The notes under the pieces are model-generated. The model had not been told where the DNA came from, made no database searches, and worked only from the letters and a program-made list of their open reading frames with translations. From contig OY540809.1 in NCBI GenBank assembly GCA_961205875.1, forward strand, positions 20,534,267 through 20,598,266: DNA of 64,000 nt, given 5' to 3'. This document shows positions 44,230 through 56,379 of the stretch, piece by piece (position 1 is the first letter of the stretch; every line of letters starts with the position of its first letter). A program made the translations under genes and the position numbers. Source of the DNA: Sialis fuliginosa (taxonomy: Eukaryota; Arthropoda; Insecta; Megaloptera; Sialidae).

Positions 44230-45280
44230 TTTATTTCATTTTATTGGTTTTCTTGTATGGGGCCGGATTTATAGCCCTTAGAACGTGGACGATACTCTGT
44301 CAATAAGTACATGTTTTGTATTTTAATCGCGGTGTTAAAGGGTGTTTCTAATCGAGGCACGATCAGGATATAAAATATGATTAGTCCACGTTACCAAATA
44401 CTTATTTTCTTTATTTTATAACTTTTGTTATTATCTCTGTTATATCCGAAATTTCGGGTTGCTGCTTTTTTTTGTAACGACGTGAAATAAATATTTGATG
44501 GCTCATTTACAGAATTTTTAATTGTGTAGTTTCTTTAATGGATTTGGGAAAGTGTTTATAACTTTTTTTAGTTTTGTAAGCCTTTAATTCCCTGTTTCAC
44601 AAATGATAGTTATCTACAATTTAATTCAAATATCAACTCAAGTTATATCCTAAACGAAATCTAACCTAACCAATCTGATATTCTATTTAAAATAATAATA
44701 ATATTATCAAGGTCTACAGGGTGAGTAAAAAATATGGAATATTGCTCATATTTTCTAAAATATTCATTTCTTAATTAAAAAAAAAAAATTTGTACAAGCT
44801 TTAAAAAAAATGTGTCTTATGAAATGCTAATCTTAAAAAATGGTGTTTTCAGTTACGTTACTATGGCATCCAACTCTATTTTTTTAAATGATAACATATC
44901 TTTTAATAGATTCTATGAATTGATCTAACTTTTTTGCATACAACCCTATACAAATTTTAATGAAATTGCGTACGAAAAATTTTGAGAAAAATTAACTTTT
45001 ATAATCTCAGACTTATGTAACTGCAACTTAATCAAGTAAGTCTTGAAAATGACTTAAACTTATAAAAAATCAAAAAAAATCTAACGACAAAATAAATTAA
45101 TTTAACAAATGTTCAAAATGATGTCCATTGCTGTCCAAACACATCTGTATACTTTTTCTAAAAGAAACTTACATTTTGTAAAATTTGACCTTTTTTGTAA
45201 GTTTCAGTCTTTTTTCAAAGCTTACTTGGTTAAGTTGCAGTTAATGTGACTTGAAATTATAAAAGTTAATTTCCAAAACC
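44230..45280. other. Non-coding AT-rich stretch
   Basis: A transposon-end-like motif CTACAGGGTGAGTAAAAAAT lies at 44714, but no matching far end was found. No exon or RNA gene recognised. Confidence 0.4.
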
Positions 45281-45282
45281 TC

Positions 45283-45465
45283 TAATCCGATTCGCACCAA
45301 AATCAATAGGTCTGGAGTACTCACTGAGACATGCATTTTCCCCAAAAATATTTTTACAGTAGTTATCGTGAACTACATCCAGATACACGCACAAAAAATC
45401 AACTTTTCTTTACGTTTCGAAGGTAGTACATTCAGAATCTGCTCTTTTCTCGAACACAATTTTTC
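45283..45465 (-). repeat. Dispersed repeat family M, copy 2
   Basis: Reverse of 29400-29614: CCAAAATCAATAGGTCTGGA, GTACTCACTGAGACATGCAT, TTTTTACAGTAGTTATCGTG and CTTTTCTTTACGTTTCG. Confidence 0.6.
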
Positions 45466-45569
45466 GACGGTTTACAATACTTCCATTTCTTTCAAAACAT
45501 GGAAAAAAAATTTAAAAAACATGGCTTCAGTGAATTGTTCATTAATTTGAACGCAATCGGTTAGAATAT

Positions 45570-48054
45570 ATTCTACTATATAGATAATGGAGTCTTCCAA
45601 CTCAATAAATTAATAAAGTACGATTTCATAGCACTTTTTACTACGACTTCAATACAATTTAATAAATCAGAATGGGTTTTTTCGATTCAGAGCATCTGAC
45701 ATAAAGCAAAAGGGTACAAAATACTCCGTCACGTTCTTCTGGTTGTAACAAATAAGCTCTGACATATTTGATGTGAACTGTAAGACAATATTGTCAATCA
45801 TGTACAGTGGCGATACCTCTTAAATATCCAGGGGTACGTTATATATATTTTTAAATTAAACCACAATAATATAAATAATATAATATAATATAAATAAAAC
45901 CACAATAATATAATAGACCTGAAGTTATAGAAAATAAAATATAAAGTTTTTTTTACCGAAAAAATTTTTTTTATCAATTCTGGCGAGTGAAATATCAAAT
46001 AAAAACAGACAATTCAAGAAATTTAAATATATAAAATGATGTCGAAATCACAAGAAAATTAGAATATTGCAAAAATAAAATATACATTATGCTGCCATCT
46101 TTTCGATAATATTTTAACTTATATCTAATTACTAAATAGGTTCTTTACTTTGCCAAAAGTTTTATTATACGGTACGGGACACGATTATGCGAGGGTGGAC
46201 TCGCATTTGAACATGCTGTATATATACGTTTTTATTAAAAAAAATATATATTATCTTTACCACTCTCTCTCTCTCTATTTATTTGACGCCACTGCTAATA
46301 ATACTGTCAATCATATAGAACTGTAAACACACACTTAATGGACTGCAACTGTAGAAAAAGCTCTTTGCTCTCAGCTGTGCATTTTGTTTTTGTTCTACCA
46401 ATGTCATAATAAAAATACTACATTTTGTTCTGTCAACAATATTAACTCGTCGATTTGAAAAACTGTAAAAATTGTCTGTACATAGTATAAGATAAATATG
46501 TATTACTACAGTAGGAGACATAGAAATAAATATTTTGACAGTTTTATTACCAAAAAAAATATTTATTAATTTTATATTAATAAATTGATATTAAAATTCA
46601 CTAATTTAAATAATTTAGACTTCAAAAACTTTGATATCTAAAGTAAAGGAGGGATTTTTTTTTATTTGAGAAAAAATGCCAGTTAATTTTAGGCGGAAGC
46701 GATTATAATGAAGACATTATTTTTTATCGCCTTCGATAGGTAATCCTAATATATGTTTTTGATACCATATCGCGTTTCTGATCAAAATTCTAATGTTTGG
46801 GTACAGCATTAGAATTCACAAGTAGATCGTGATTCCGCATCTAAAATAGTAATTATAGACGCCTGCACCTGCAATTTAGAGATTTGTATTTAAAAACGGT
46901 ATTGGACCTTTTTATACACCTAAACTTAACTTATCCATTAGTGAAAACCTAAATATGTAGTTACTGATTCAATAGTTACCGAGAAAATCGTGTAAAATTA
47001 TATTTTCAAAAATAAATAACTAGATTAGCAATAATCATAATCAATTTCGATATTTTACCTTTCTTGTAAGTGAAATGTTTCTTCATATTTTAACTTTCAA
47101 TCAATATATTTTAAAATATTTAATTGTTAACATGTCATTGTGTCGAAAATCATCCAATTGTTCGACAAAATATTTGAAATGATGTGCTTATAATAACTTA
47201 AATTAAATTAAATATTGAAACCTCAAATTCTTGTAAATTATAGAATTCTTTATTCCATGGCTACTATGTTCTTATATAAATGACAGTTGTATACTGTCAC
47301 ATCATGGAAACAAAACACGACTGGATAAAGATTTTTTTAGTCTTTTGATGTTAAATCTTAGGTTTTCTTAAAAAAATTAATAGCCACGATACTACTCAAA
47401 AAAATTATCTAACTATAATGAAAACCGTATTGAAATCGGTTAAGTAATTCCCGAGTCTATAAGCCTCATACAAACGAACATTCATTTTTATATGTGTTTT
47501 GAAAAACTGTCAAAATGATATTTGAAATCCAATTAAATCCATTATCTGTATTAAAACATCTTTTTAACAAATGTTTCGTCATATATTACAGTTTAACAAT
47601 TAAAAATAATGAACTTAATAAATCATAATTTTAAGATATCAAGAAATATATATCAATTAACGATTCGTTACACATTGCAATAAAGGCATCTAACTCCAGA
47701 CGTCATTTTTGAAAATCTAAAACTTACATATATTTTTGTGAATTATGTTTATACATAACGCATATAAAATATATATGAGTATATTTTAAACATGTATGAA
47801 ACATCTGTGTGATTTATTCGCTGTATTATAAGAGCTACAAATCTTAGTTTGCGCTGACAGAGGTCAACTGTCACATTACGATTTCCAAGATAGTTTCAAG
47901 ACTCCCCTAACTTGAAGTTGATTCAAAACAACTTTAATCATAGAATTGAATTATGTAAATAATTGACCGCAGTTCTCTATATAAATCAGTTTGTTAGGGC
48001 GACCGACACTTGACGTTTAACCCCTCAAGCGCAAGGGTAAACTGTCTTTTAATA
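45570..48054. other. Long AT-rich stretch with scattered repeat fragments
   Basis: A CAGTGGCGATACCTC end-like motif stands at 45805. CACTCTCTCTCTCTC is a short microsatellite at 46261. Fragments of the TGAAAACC/ATCGGTTAAGTAATTCCCGA repeat lie at 46930-47000 and 47415-47480. Short open frames at 45798-45998 and 46279-46521 (minus) have no recognised product. No exon is seen. Confidence 0.4.
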
Positions 48055-48784
48055 TTATGTATTAGAGCTGGGCGCGGGCCGTGAATTTTTCGGGTCACGT
48101 TGGGTCACGGCCGTGACCCGACGTGACGTGAGCGATTTTCAAATATTGAATCTTGAGCGGGCGTGATCGTGAGTCAAATTAAAACAGTCGGGCGTGACCG
48201 TGCGTGAGTACATTTTTCTCGTGCGTGAGTTCGTGAGTATATTTTGAAGATAATTTTTTTATAAACTTATTTGATATTTTTTTTAATATCTGAACTAATA
48301 ATGCATAAATATAATAATGTTTTAAAACGAATTTTGACATTAAAACATATAGTATGAAAAATAAATGTTATTTTAGGAAGCATTTTCACATGGTCAGTAT
48401 TGCCAACTATATCAGAACACCAAAAAAAGATTTAAAAATGCATTGTAGCTTTATTTTATTATTGTTTTGTTTGTAATTTCTTTTACTAGAATGCAGTTTA
48501 GAAGAAATAATATGAATATAAAATACAAACAATATATTGCACGTAAAAACATAAATTTTCATCATTTCAAAATTTAATTTACAACAATTACATTAAATCG
48601 GGTCACGCGCGTGACCCGTCGTGCATGATCGGGCGTGAGTAAAAAAATAGTATTCGTGAGCGTGCGTGATCGTGAATACTTTTTTTTGTAACCGTGAGTG
48701 AGCGGGCGTGACTAACATTTTTTCTTTCGTGAGCGTGCGTGATCGTGAGCAAAAATTACTCACGCGCCCAGCTCTATTATGTAT
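48055..48784. mobile_element. hAT-type MITE, 714 bp, perfect 8-bp duplication
   Basis: TAGAGCTGGGCGCG and CGCGCCCAGCTCTA (48063-48776, one base different spacing aside) are inverted ends. TTATGTAT flanks both sides exactly. Both subterminal regions are packed with reiterated motifs of the type GGGCGTGATCGTGAGT and GGGTCACG/CGTGACCC. The centre (48250-48590) is plain AT-rich DNA. TAGAG... ends and an 8-bp duplication are typical of hAT. An open frame across the right repeat array is a by-product of its composition. Confidence 0.9.
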
Positions 48785-49090
48785 ACCGGGTGTTTTTTGA
48801 AAGACTTTCCAGTGGATTATTTCCAAAATAACGAATTTTCAGACAAAAGTTTCATGGTTTCGAGAGAGTTAAATATTGATATTATGGGGTGACCCATTTA
48901 ACCCTTTTAAATACTATAAAAATTATAAAACACATACATTCACGTGTAGTTTCAGAACCAGGTTTATTCAAAGTAATAAAAAACTTGAAATACAACACTT
49001 CCATGACAGCATGTTTGTAAGACGCGTGAACACATTATCTGTAGAAGTAATAGAGTGCAACTTACATTCAAACAACATTTGTGAGTAGTG
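48785..49090. mobile_element. Retroelement fossil, possibly a solo LTR-like remnant
   Basis: The segment starting ACCGGGTGTTTTTTGAAAG matches 32230-32372 in reverse. Its continuation (about 48898-48980) is the reverse of 52118-52196, a block that contains AATAAA in the direction of the second copy. A repeated non-coding block with a polyadenylation signal could be an LTR. It is an old, broken remnant with no coding part. Confidence in the LTR reading is low. Confidence 0.35.
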
Positions 49091-49111
49091 CGAGTGCAAC
49101 TACTAGTGTCG

Positions 49112-49590
49112 ACGAGGTCAGCGCTGGCTTTAGGGAGGGGGTGAACAAGGGCGACCGCCCAGGACGTCAGGCCAGGTGGGGCGGTGCACAATGGGGCACA
49201 AGTGACTTTTTTGGTTCAAATCATTGTATACAGGCAGTAATTTTTAAAAAGTTTGAGTCTGTAGGATCGCGTCAAGCTGAGATATTAACTGTTTAACTTA
49301 TTTGTTAATTTATAAACTTTAATATGTTAATAATAGGGGAAGGGGGTCTCGAGGGTCTTAGCGTATTTGATAGTATTAAAGTGAATGATGTAAGCTATAT
49401 TTTAAAAAAAGTTGAAGTCTGTAAGATCGCACCACATTGAGATATTAACTATTCAACTTATTAGTTAATTTATCAATTTTAATTGACATTATTGGTGATT
49501 TTTGAGCATTTTTTTAGGGAGAAAAAGGACGAAAAATAAATCTCGCCCAGGGCACCAGACTTGCTAAGGCTGGCTCTGGGCGTGGCCATA
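49112..49590. repeat. Repeat bounded by GGCTGGCTTTAGGG/CTAAGGCTGGCTCTGGG-like sequence
   Basis: GTCAGCGCTGGCTTTAGGGA, GGCGACCGCCCAGGACG and later CTCGCCCAGGGCACCAGACT and GGCTGGCTCTGGGCG flank an AT-rich middle. That middle holds a diverged direct duplication: TTTAAAAAGTTTGAGTCTGT at about 49243 and AAAAAAAGTTGAAGTCTGT at about 49405, period about 160 bp. Class unclear. Confidence 0.45.
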
Positions 49591-49599
49591 GTATATATT

Positions 49600-50380
49600 A
49601 AAAATATAGTCTATATGTACTGTGAAAAAGAGATAGTGAGTTGAAAATATACCTGTATACATATAAATATTTCCATTCGCTGTTTCACAATCTTTTATAT
49701 GAAATATAATACGGTCGCCAAATTATACTTAATTTTTTACTTTTAATTATTAACAAAGTAAAAAATTCCATTAAATGTAGGTACATGTGTTCTGCATATA
49801 AATTAAAAACTAAATTTTTCGAAATCAAATCTTTTTTTTTATTGAAAAAAATACGGATAGTTCACAATTTACGGAGTGCTAGGCCAGTAACCTTAACAAA
49901 TCAAGTCTATGTATCATTTGAAAACTGTTTTTATTCTGCCCACTGTAATATGTGTTAAAATTTGTATCAGTAAAACTATATTCTGTAAATATGTATGATA
50001 ATCTGAAGCTTTTTGTGGATCCATTTTAGTATATATTTTACCTTATTAAATTCATTAAAGACGGAATGTATAAAATAACAACTTTTGGTAATAGTAAAGT
50101 TTTGAGAAACATATAATACATTAGAATATATTTATGAAATATAGTAATAGCAAATCTGGTTTAGACAATTTCAAAAAGTTTTTGTCATCATTAATAATTT
50201 ATATCATTAATAATTAATAAAGCTTTCTGATTTTAATGTTATTCAAAATACGGTTCTTCAATATTTAAGCTTTGTGTTTCTACACACGAATCAACAATTC
50301 ATTATCTTTACACCAATGAAATTTTATTTTATTTTGGCTTTTAAATGATACCTTTGATGAGATTTCTGCTTTTTCATTTT
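49600..50380. other. AT-rich stretch, nothing assignable
   Basis: No gene, repeat match or structured element was recognised here. Confidence 0.45.
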
Positions 50381-51018
50381 ACTTCCTCACAATATCGAAG
50401 ATACGAGAAGCTTTATGATCGTTTTAAAATGCGACAAAAAAATTGTTCTCCGATTTCTAAATTTTAAATTGATATTTCCGTTTCAGGTCAAGTCAAACAC
50501 TTTTCGTTCCGTCTCTATCTGTCTGCGTGTGTGTGTATCTGTCCCCTTGTCACACGCATAACTCATGAACCACTGAATCGATATTAATGAAACTTGGTTG
50601 AATAATTGGGTCTGGCTTTAGGACGGTCTCATTTAAAAATCGTGTGTAAGGGGGAGGGGTGACAACCCAAAATATTAATTTTTTCAAGATATTTCAAGAA
50701 CGACACGTTACGTGAAAATTTTATAGAACGTTTGTTGTAAAATATTCCCTTACAAAGAGTTATCTCAAAAAATCGAGTTTTTTTTTTTTTTTTTTTTAAA
50801 TTAATATTTACTTTGACATATTAAATGTAATTTAATTAATTTGCATTTTTGATTTTTCATAGTTTGATATTATTAAAAAAAATATATATAAAAAATGATC
50901 AGGTGCGACTTAACAAAATTTATATTTATTTATTTATTTTTAGTAAAATTGTATAAGAATTAAATTGTTAACCAATGCCAGGCAATTTAAATTTGGCACG
51001 AGGAAGCACTATGCATTT
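50381..51018 (-). mobile_element. Family H, near-complete reversed copy
   Basis: ACTTCCTCACAATATCGAAG at the left to GGCACGAGGAAGCACTATGC at the right. Between are CATAACTCATGAACCACTGA, CGTTTGTTGTAAAATATTCC, a poly-T run at about 50780 and GTTAACCAATGCCAGGCAAT. Inverted ends of the CTTCCTCG type; non-coding. Confidence 0.75.
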
Positions 51019-51019
51019 T

Positions 51020-51970
51020 TTTTATACCCTGTACTTTTAGAAAACCAATCTACTCAATAGCATACGCGAACAAAAATGAAGACATAAATGGAATAATAAA
51101 AAAAATCATAACAAAAAAACCATCATTGTCATTACGTATGACACCTGATTTCTAACAAACATAAATTCTTAGAAGAAAATTCACGAGTTTTCCCGAGAAA
51201 ATCCTGACCCAAGCGACTGTGAAGTTCGCATAAATCATAAAGAGATGGATAAAGGGAAGAAAAATGTAAAGCACATGTAAATAGTGTGTGAGAGAGAGCT
51301 GTATATTGTACAAGATGTATCTTTATACATATACACTTGTCGAACATTTCAAATATAGGATTTTCTACATAGAACATAAAAAATCATGGACTTTAACAAA
51401 GTAATATTTATTTTAGACAATGTCATCTTAAGTCTGAACATATAGTGTAGACTATACCGGGTGCTCCAGACCACCCGTTCACTATGTTTTACACTATTGG
51501 TTTTAAAATAATTGAACATCCACGAAGAAATTTAATTGTACAATAGATAAAATAAAACAAATCAGCATTGTCTGTATCTATGGCAACTCACCGTCAATAG
51601 TGTTTTGTTCCATTGAATATCCTTTATAGAAATTCTCTCTTACATTTCATTCATTTACGTTAATGGAAATTTATTATGTGTTGATTTAACTTTTATTTGT
51701 TTCTCGGTAGTACAATAGATAAGAAATAGAGGTAAAAATACAACATTTTTTTTTAAATTGCTAGATTTTCATGTAGTTATAGAATACGGTGAAAAACGGA
51801 GTTAATAACTTTTTAGGAGCAGTTTTAGGATAAAACATGTTTGTCATTATAAACCTTAAAGCTGATAAAAATTTTAAACCAAATATTAGATTTCAATTAT
51901 TTCGATCCGGTTTAAGGTTATTGGCCAAGCACCCTTGAAGTTGTGAACTTTCCGATTTTTTTTCAATAAA
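51020..51970. other. Non-coding stretch
   Basis: A transposon-end-like ATACCGGGTGCTCCAG stands at 51456 without a matching partner. An open frame at 51132-51377 (minus) has no recognised product. Nothing else assignable. Confidence 0.4.
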
Positions 51971-51974
51971 AAAA

Positions 51975-52200
51975 TAATGATATATATATATATATTCCCA
52001 ACTCTCTTTCTCACTGCAGTACACATATGCTATATATTTAATATATACTATGGCCTCGCCGACTATAGTTATTGCACACGCACACGTTGTTTACCCTGTA
52101 TGTCGTACTCTATTACTGTTACTTTGAATAAACCTGGTTCTGAGACTACACGTGAATGTATGTTTTATAATTTGTATAGTATTTAAAAGGGTTGATGTTT
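51975..52200 (+). mobile_element. Retroelement fossil, second LTR-like block
   Basis: The distal 80 bp (about 52118-52196) is the reverse of 48898-48980 and includes TTACTTTGAATAAACCTGG, a possible polyadenylation signal. Upstream sequence is different between the two copies. A broken, old solo-LTR-type remnant is one reading; an ordinary dispersed repeat is another. Confidence 0.3.
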
Positions 52201-52207
52201 CGAATAA

Positions 52208-52438
52208 TCACCTTGGGTTGCATAAAGCAAAATTAATCACGATTAGTTAATCAGTTGTTTTCAAACCATGATTAATGTTAATTCTTAACTTAATCTCAAT
52301 TTGTAAATGAACAATTCACTAAATATGATAATTTTTTACCTTATAAAATTAATTGTTTTTTAGAATTGACGTAATAATTGTTTGAAAACAACCGATTAAC
52401 TAATCATGATTAATTTCGCTTTATGCAACCCAAGGTCA
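52208..52438. mobile_element. 225-bp MITE with about 57-bp inverted ends
   Basis: CCTTGGGTTGCATAAAGCAA at the left pairs with TTTCGCTTTATGCAACCCAA at the right. Pairing continues through TTAATCACGATTAGTTAATC and GTTGTTTTCAAAC with few mismatches. TCA lies on both sides, a possible 3-bp target duplication. The end type and 3-bp duplication suggest a PIF/Harbinger-like MITE. Confidence 0.75.
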
Positions 52439-53269
52439 GTGTTTAAAACGTCTCTGTATAGAATTTTTTGTGTAGAATTTTCTCTCATTTACCGTGTATT
52501 AAAAACTCTATTTTTAATATTCAATTACTCAAAAACCATACGTCCAGAATTATTTTTTAAAACTAGTAAAATATAGGTATGAGCTATCCATAAATAACAT
52601 ATTAAAATTTTAGACTTTTATCAATACATTGCTCTAATGATCGAATAACGTTAAATAAGCACTGTTTCGTTTAAGTTTTCCTTTAGTATGCGGTTCAGTT
52701 TTATTTTCTATTTGAAACTCGAATGAGACTGGAATAAATGAATAGATAAACAAACTTTAAATGTACGGAACAATTCCTGTCGCAATATCCCTGAAACTAA
52801 CAATCCGCACAGTTTAACCAACATCATGAATTCATTTTATTCAGCTATTCTGTCGATATTTATCACTTACTCTACCAGATCGCACCATTAGTACCTCATA
52901 CATATTAAATCAAGTACATATGATATTGGAGAATATATATAACTCGAGTTTCTGCCTCGGGTTGGATGAAATAAGGGCTTTCACAAGTTTTAAACGTATG
53001 TTGATGCGCTCAATATGTATCGTATTGGGTATACTATAAACTAGGCGATATTCATAACAGAAGATCATATGTATTTACTAACTTTACTAAATTTTCTTTC
53101 GTTGCGTTGATGTTTTGTAAAAAGATGGATTGAAGTTATACCCAATTTTACATATAATTACATATGAGGAGGTGAGTTACAAAACTCGTTCGTTCTATTT
53201 TAAAAAATAATCGAGATACAATGGATTTTCAAAGAATTTTTGGCATTCTTTCAAAATCTACTGTATTTC

Positions 53270-53545
53270 ATCTCAAATCATTGTAAGGGAATATTTTACA
53301 ACAAACGTTGTGGTGACCTGTATTACAAATTCTATAAAATTTTCATGTAACATAATGTGTCGTTCTTGAGATATCTTGATAAAATAAATATTTTGGAATG
53401 TCACCCCTCCCACTTACACACGATTTTTATAACTTTGGTTTATGAGTTATGTATGTGGCAAGAATTCATGGAACAGACAGACACGGAGCGAAAAGTGTTT
53501 GTCTTGACCTGAAATGGAAATATCAAGTTAAAATTATGAAATTGA
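53270..53545 (+). mobile_element. Family H fragment
   Basis: ATTGTAAGGGAATATTTTAC, AACGTTGTGGTGACCTG, a TCATGTAACATAATGTGTCG block, TTACACACGATTTTTATAAC and CAGACAGACACGGAGCG are the middle blocks of the family, somewhat deleted. Confidence 0.65.
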
Positions 53546-53549
53546 TTTC

Positions 53550-54478
53550 GAATGTGCTACGTATTTTGAGTACTATTCGACCCGAGATTTAAAATTTCGA
53601 ACGAAAAACTCGAATTCGACATATATTCTCGAGTGAGCTCAAGAATAAGGGCCTTTGCCTTTATATCTTGATAAAACTCATAGTTCAGTAAACATTTTGA
53701 CCCACAAACAAATGATATGTTTCCAATCCACGGCCCGCTGGGATGCGAGATATCGAATGAAGAGTCACGTCAGATAATCATGGATAACACGATCAATGCC
53801 ATTGAATCATAATTACTACTAATATCAAGTATGTTAGAATGGATCTAGCTCTAGGTAAATAATTTATATTTTAATGGAATCGACCACAACATGAATAAGT
53901 ATTTAATACTAACTAGCCGATGTAATGCATTTTAAATTGGCTGGATTTGTATAACAGTGCAATATCAATATATGGTATATGAACTTACCATATTCAAATA
54001 TTTATTATACATATTGCCATTCATTGTAATATAACCGTATATTTGTTTTGGATGTTATACGTTCAAAGAATGGAGATTTTATGTTTCTTCTGTAAACTAT
54101 ATGTATTTATTTATGAGCTAGTTAATATTTACAGGATTTTTGCTATTTTTATTAACGATGTATTTTTCAGAATACAAAACAAATTCGTCTGTAGTTTATT
54201 TTAAAACTGTTCGTATATTATAATTTATATAGATATATATCCGCCCCTGTAACTACTGTGTTTATTTTGTGACTGATTTGATTCTATATAACAATGAAAA
54301 TCGCACTAAAATCAGTTCACACATGTTTAATGATATAACATCTTACAGAAACTAATTCTAGGCTTTCTAACAGTCTAAAAAGTCCTATAAAAATCAGTTG
54401 AATAATTTTTATGTTTACTCGAAATCAAGAGACAGACGGGCATAAAAAAAATCTTAAAAACTACCAAATTATATTGTA
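53550..54478. other. Non-coding stretch
   Basis: 53690-53830 (CACGGCCCGCTGGGATGCGA, GAGTCACGTCAGATAATCAT) is of mixed composition and matches no repeat in the window. It could be single-copy. The remainder is anonymous AT-rich DNA. Confidence 0.4.
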
Positions 54479-54480
54479 TA

Positions 54481-54979
54481 TAAGGTACTGGCACCAGTCT
54501 TGGACGTTTTAAGAGCAAGGTATACTGTTTTTTGGGATTGGTTGGCTTCTTTTATCATATGTAAATTTCATAAACTCAGGTTATTAAAAAACAAGTACCT
54601 CTTTATTAAGTCAATTTAATTACCAAAGTCTGCAAATATAAAATTATAGTATTTTATTTTATTTTTCTCCAGTAATGATCATCCAGTGATAGACACTTGC
54701 TAATGATTACAAAATGATAAATACTACGATACAAAAGTTATAAAATAAAGAATCGTACAATTTGAATCAATGTAAAGCAGATGCTATGATAATATAATAA
54801 TTAATAAATAGATTATACTTATAATGATTGTCATCAAATTACACTTTTTTACAGTTAAGTATCTATAGTTAGTTTGTGACATCCATTGGCCGATATCAAC
54901 AAATATTTATAATTTAGTACATTTAATTAAACAAGTGTCCGACACTGAGGTATTGTCCAAAATTGGTGCTAGTACCTTA
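54481..54979 (+). mobile_element. AGGTACTGG-family MITE, copy E, both ends present
   Basis: AGGTACTGGCACCAGTCTTG at the left and AATTGGTGCTAGTACCT at the right (54483-54977, 495 bp) are inverted ends bordered by TA on both sides. The body matches copy B along its length. Best preserved member in the window together with copy B. Confidence 0.85.
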
Positions 54980-54999
54980 TTACTTCAATGACTCTAAAA

Positions 55000-55555
55000 C
55001 CCTAAAATATGTATATTGTACAGATAGAGCCAACAAATTTATAGATGCAAAATGTTTAAAATCTACATCTAAGAAAATTACAATGTTTTATACATGAAGT
55101 TCACACCACTTGCACTAGACAAAAAACAACGCCAAAGAATCTGTACTCTGATTATAAAAACCTGTTTTAAAATTTTTCATCATCGACAAAGTAAAATCTC
55201 AACAGCATGTTTCAATTAGAGCACAAAATAAAAAAAATGAATACAAAACAGCGTTTAAAAGACAGCCAAGTGCATCACATACAATGCAAGGACCACAATG
55301 GGGGTGAAGAATCAAACCTCCCACCCCACTACGAATTGTTGAACAGTTTGCAGACGTGACCCTAACAATAGAATGTGGTTAGTCTAGAAGGAGTCAATGG
55401 GGCAACATTATCCCCTTAGCTTGCGAAATTAATGGCGATCCACTCTCAATATGCTAAAGATGACAGTAAGTTGATTATTATTATTATTTAGCACGTTGTG
55501 TTAGTAAAAGAAGATTATAAAATTGTACAGGTTGATAAAAATTTGGTATGGTTTA
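55000..55555. other. Non-coding stretch
   Basis: Moderately mixed composition at 55240-55450 (CAGCCAAGTGCATCACATAC, TTTGCAGACGTGACCCTAAC). No exon, no repeat match and no RNA gene recognised. Confidence 0.35.
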
Positions 55556-55559
55556 CCTC

Positions 55560-56120
55560 TGTGTCAGCTTTCGTTTTAAAATTAATAATTGTTTCTGATT
55601 TCAAGACAAACACCTTTTGTGTCTGTGTGTCTGTCCCCTGTCCCTTGTCACACGCATAACTCATGATGGATGGGGAGTGGTGACATCCCAAAATATTTTT
55701 TTTCAAGATATCTCAAGAACGACACATGTTACGTGAAAATTTTATAATTTTTTTTAAGCATTCAATTTCTTATAATAAAGGTTTACAACGTTTGTTGTAA
55801 AATATTCCTTTACAAAGATTTATCTCAATTTGCTTTAAAAAATCGTGTTTTGTTTTTTTAAATTGATATTTACTTTAACATATTAAATGTCATTTTGACG
55901 TTTACATAAGATTACATTTAGATTTAAATTGATATTGTCAAAAAATTAAAAATATACGAAAAAATAATCAGGTGCGTCTTAAGAAAACTTTCGAACTAAT
56001 ATTTTTTAAATAAAATTGTATAAAAATTAAATGGTTAACCAATGCCAGGCAATTTATTTAAACATTTATACCTTTGGTGTATTTAGCACGAGGAAGCACT
56101 GTACATTTACTTGGTAGATG
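55560..56120 (-). mobile_element. Family H, reversed copy, one end
   Basis: CACACGCATAACTCATGATG, CACATGTTACGTGAAAATTT, CGTTTGTTGTAAAATATTCC, GTTAACCAATGCCAGGCAAT and AGCACGAGGAAGCACTGTAC. The GATATTGCGAGG end is missing. Confidence 0.7.
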
Positions 56121-56379
56121 TTTTCTTTTATAAATATAAGTACCTCTGTAGAAGCAATTAAATGTGAACAATAACAAATATTTATATTTGAATAATATTT
56201 AAGTACCTACTAGGAGTATTTTACTTCAAGTGCATTCAAGACTAGGTGAAACTAATTAATACTTCAAATACGATTGATTGGATACTTGATTCTACAGTAC
56301 TTTTTGATGGTTGTAAGGGTCGTTTAAGAGAAGGGGTTGATTCGAGATGGTTCACTGTACAGGTATTTGTGAATTTGAG

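Noticed and set aside
49081-49296. Open frames around the GC-rich part of the repeat at 49112 as a host exon
   Set aside because: The GC content comes from a repeat with GGCTGGCT-type ends, and frames are open on both strands. No splice sites or protein pattern support a gene.
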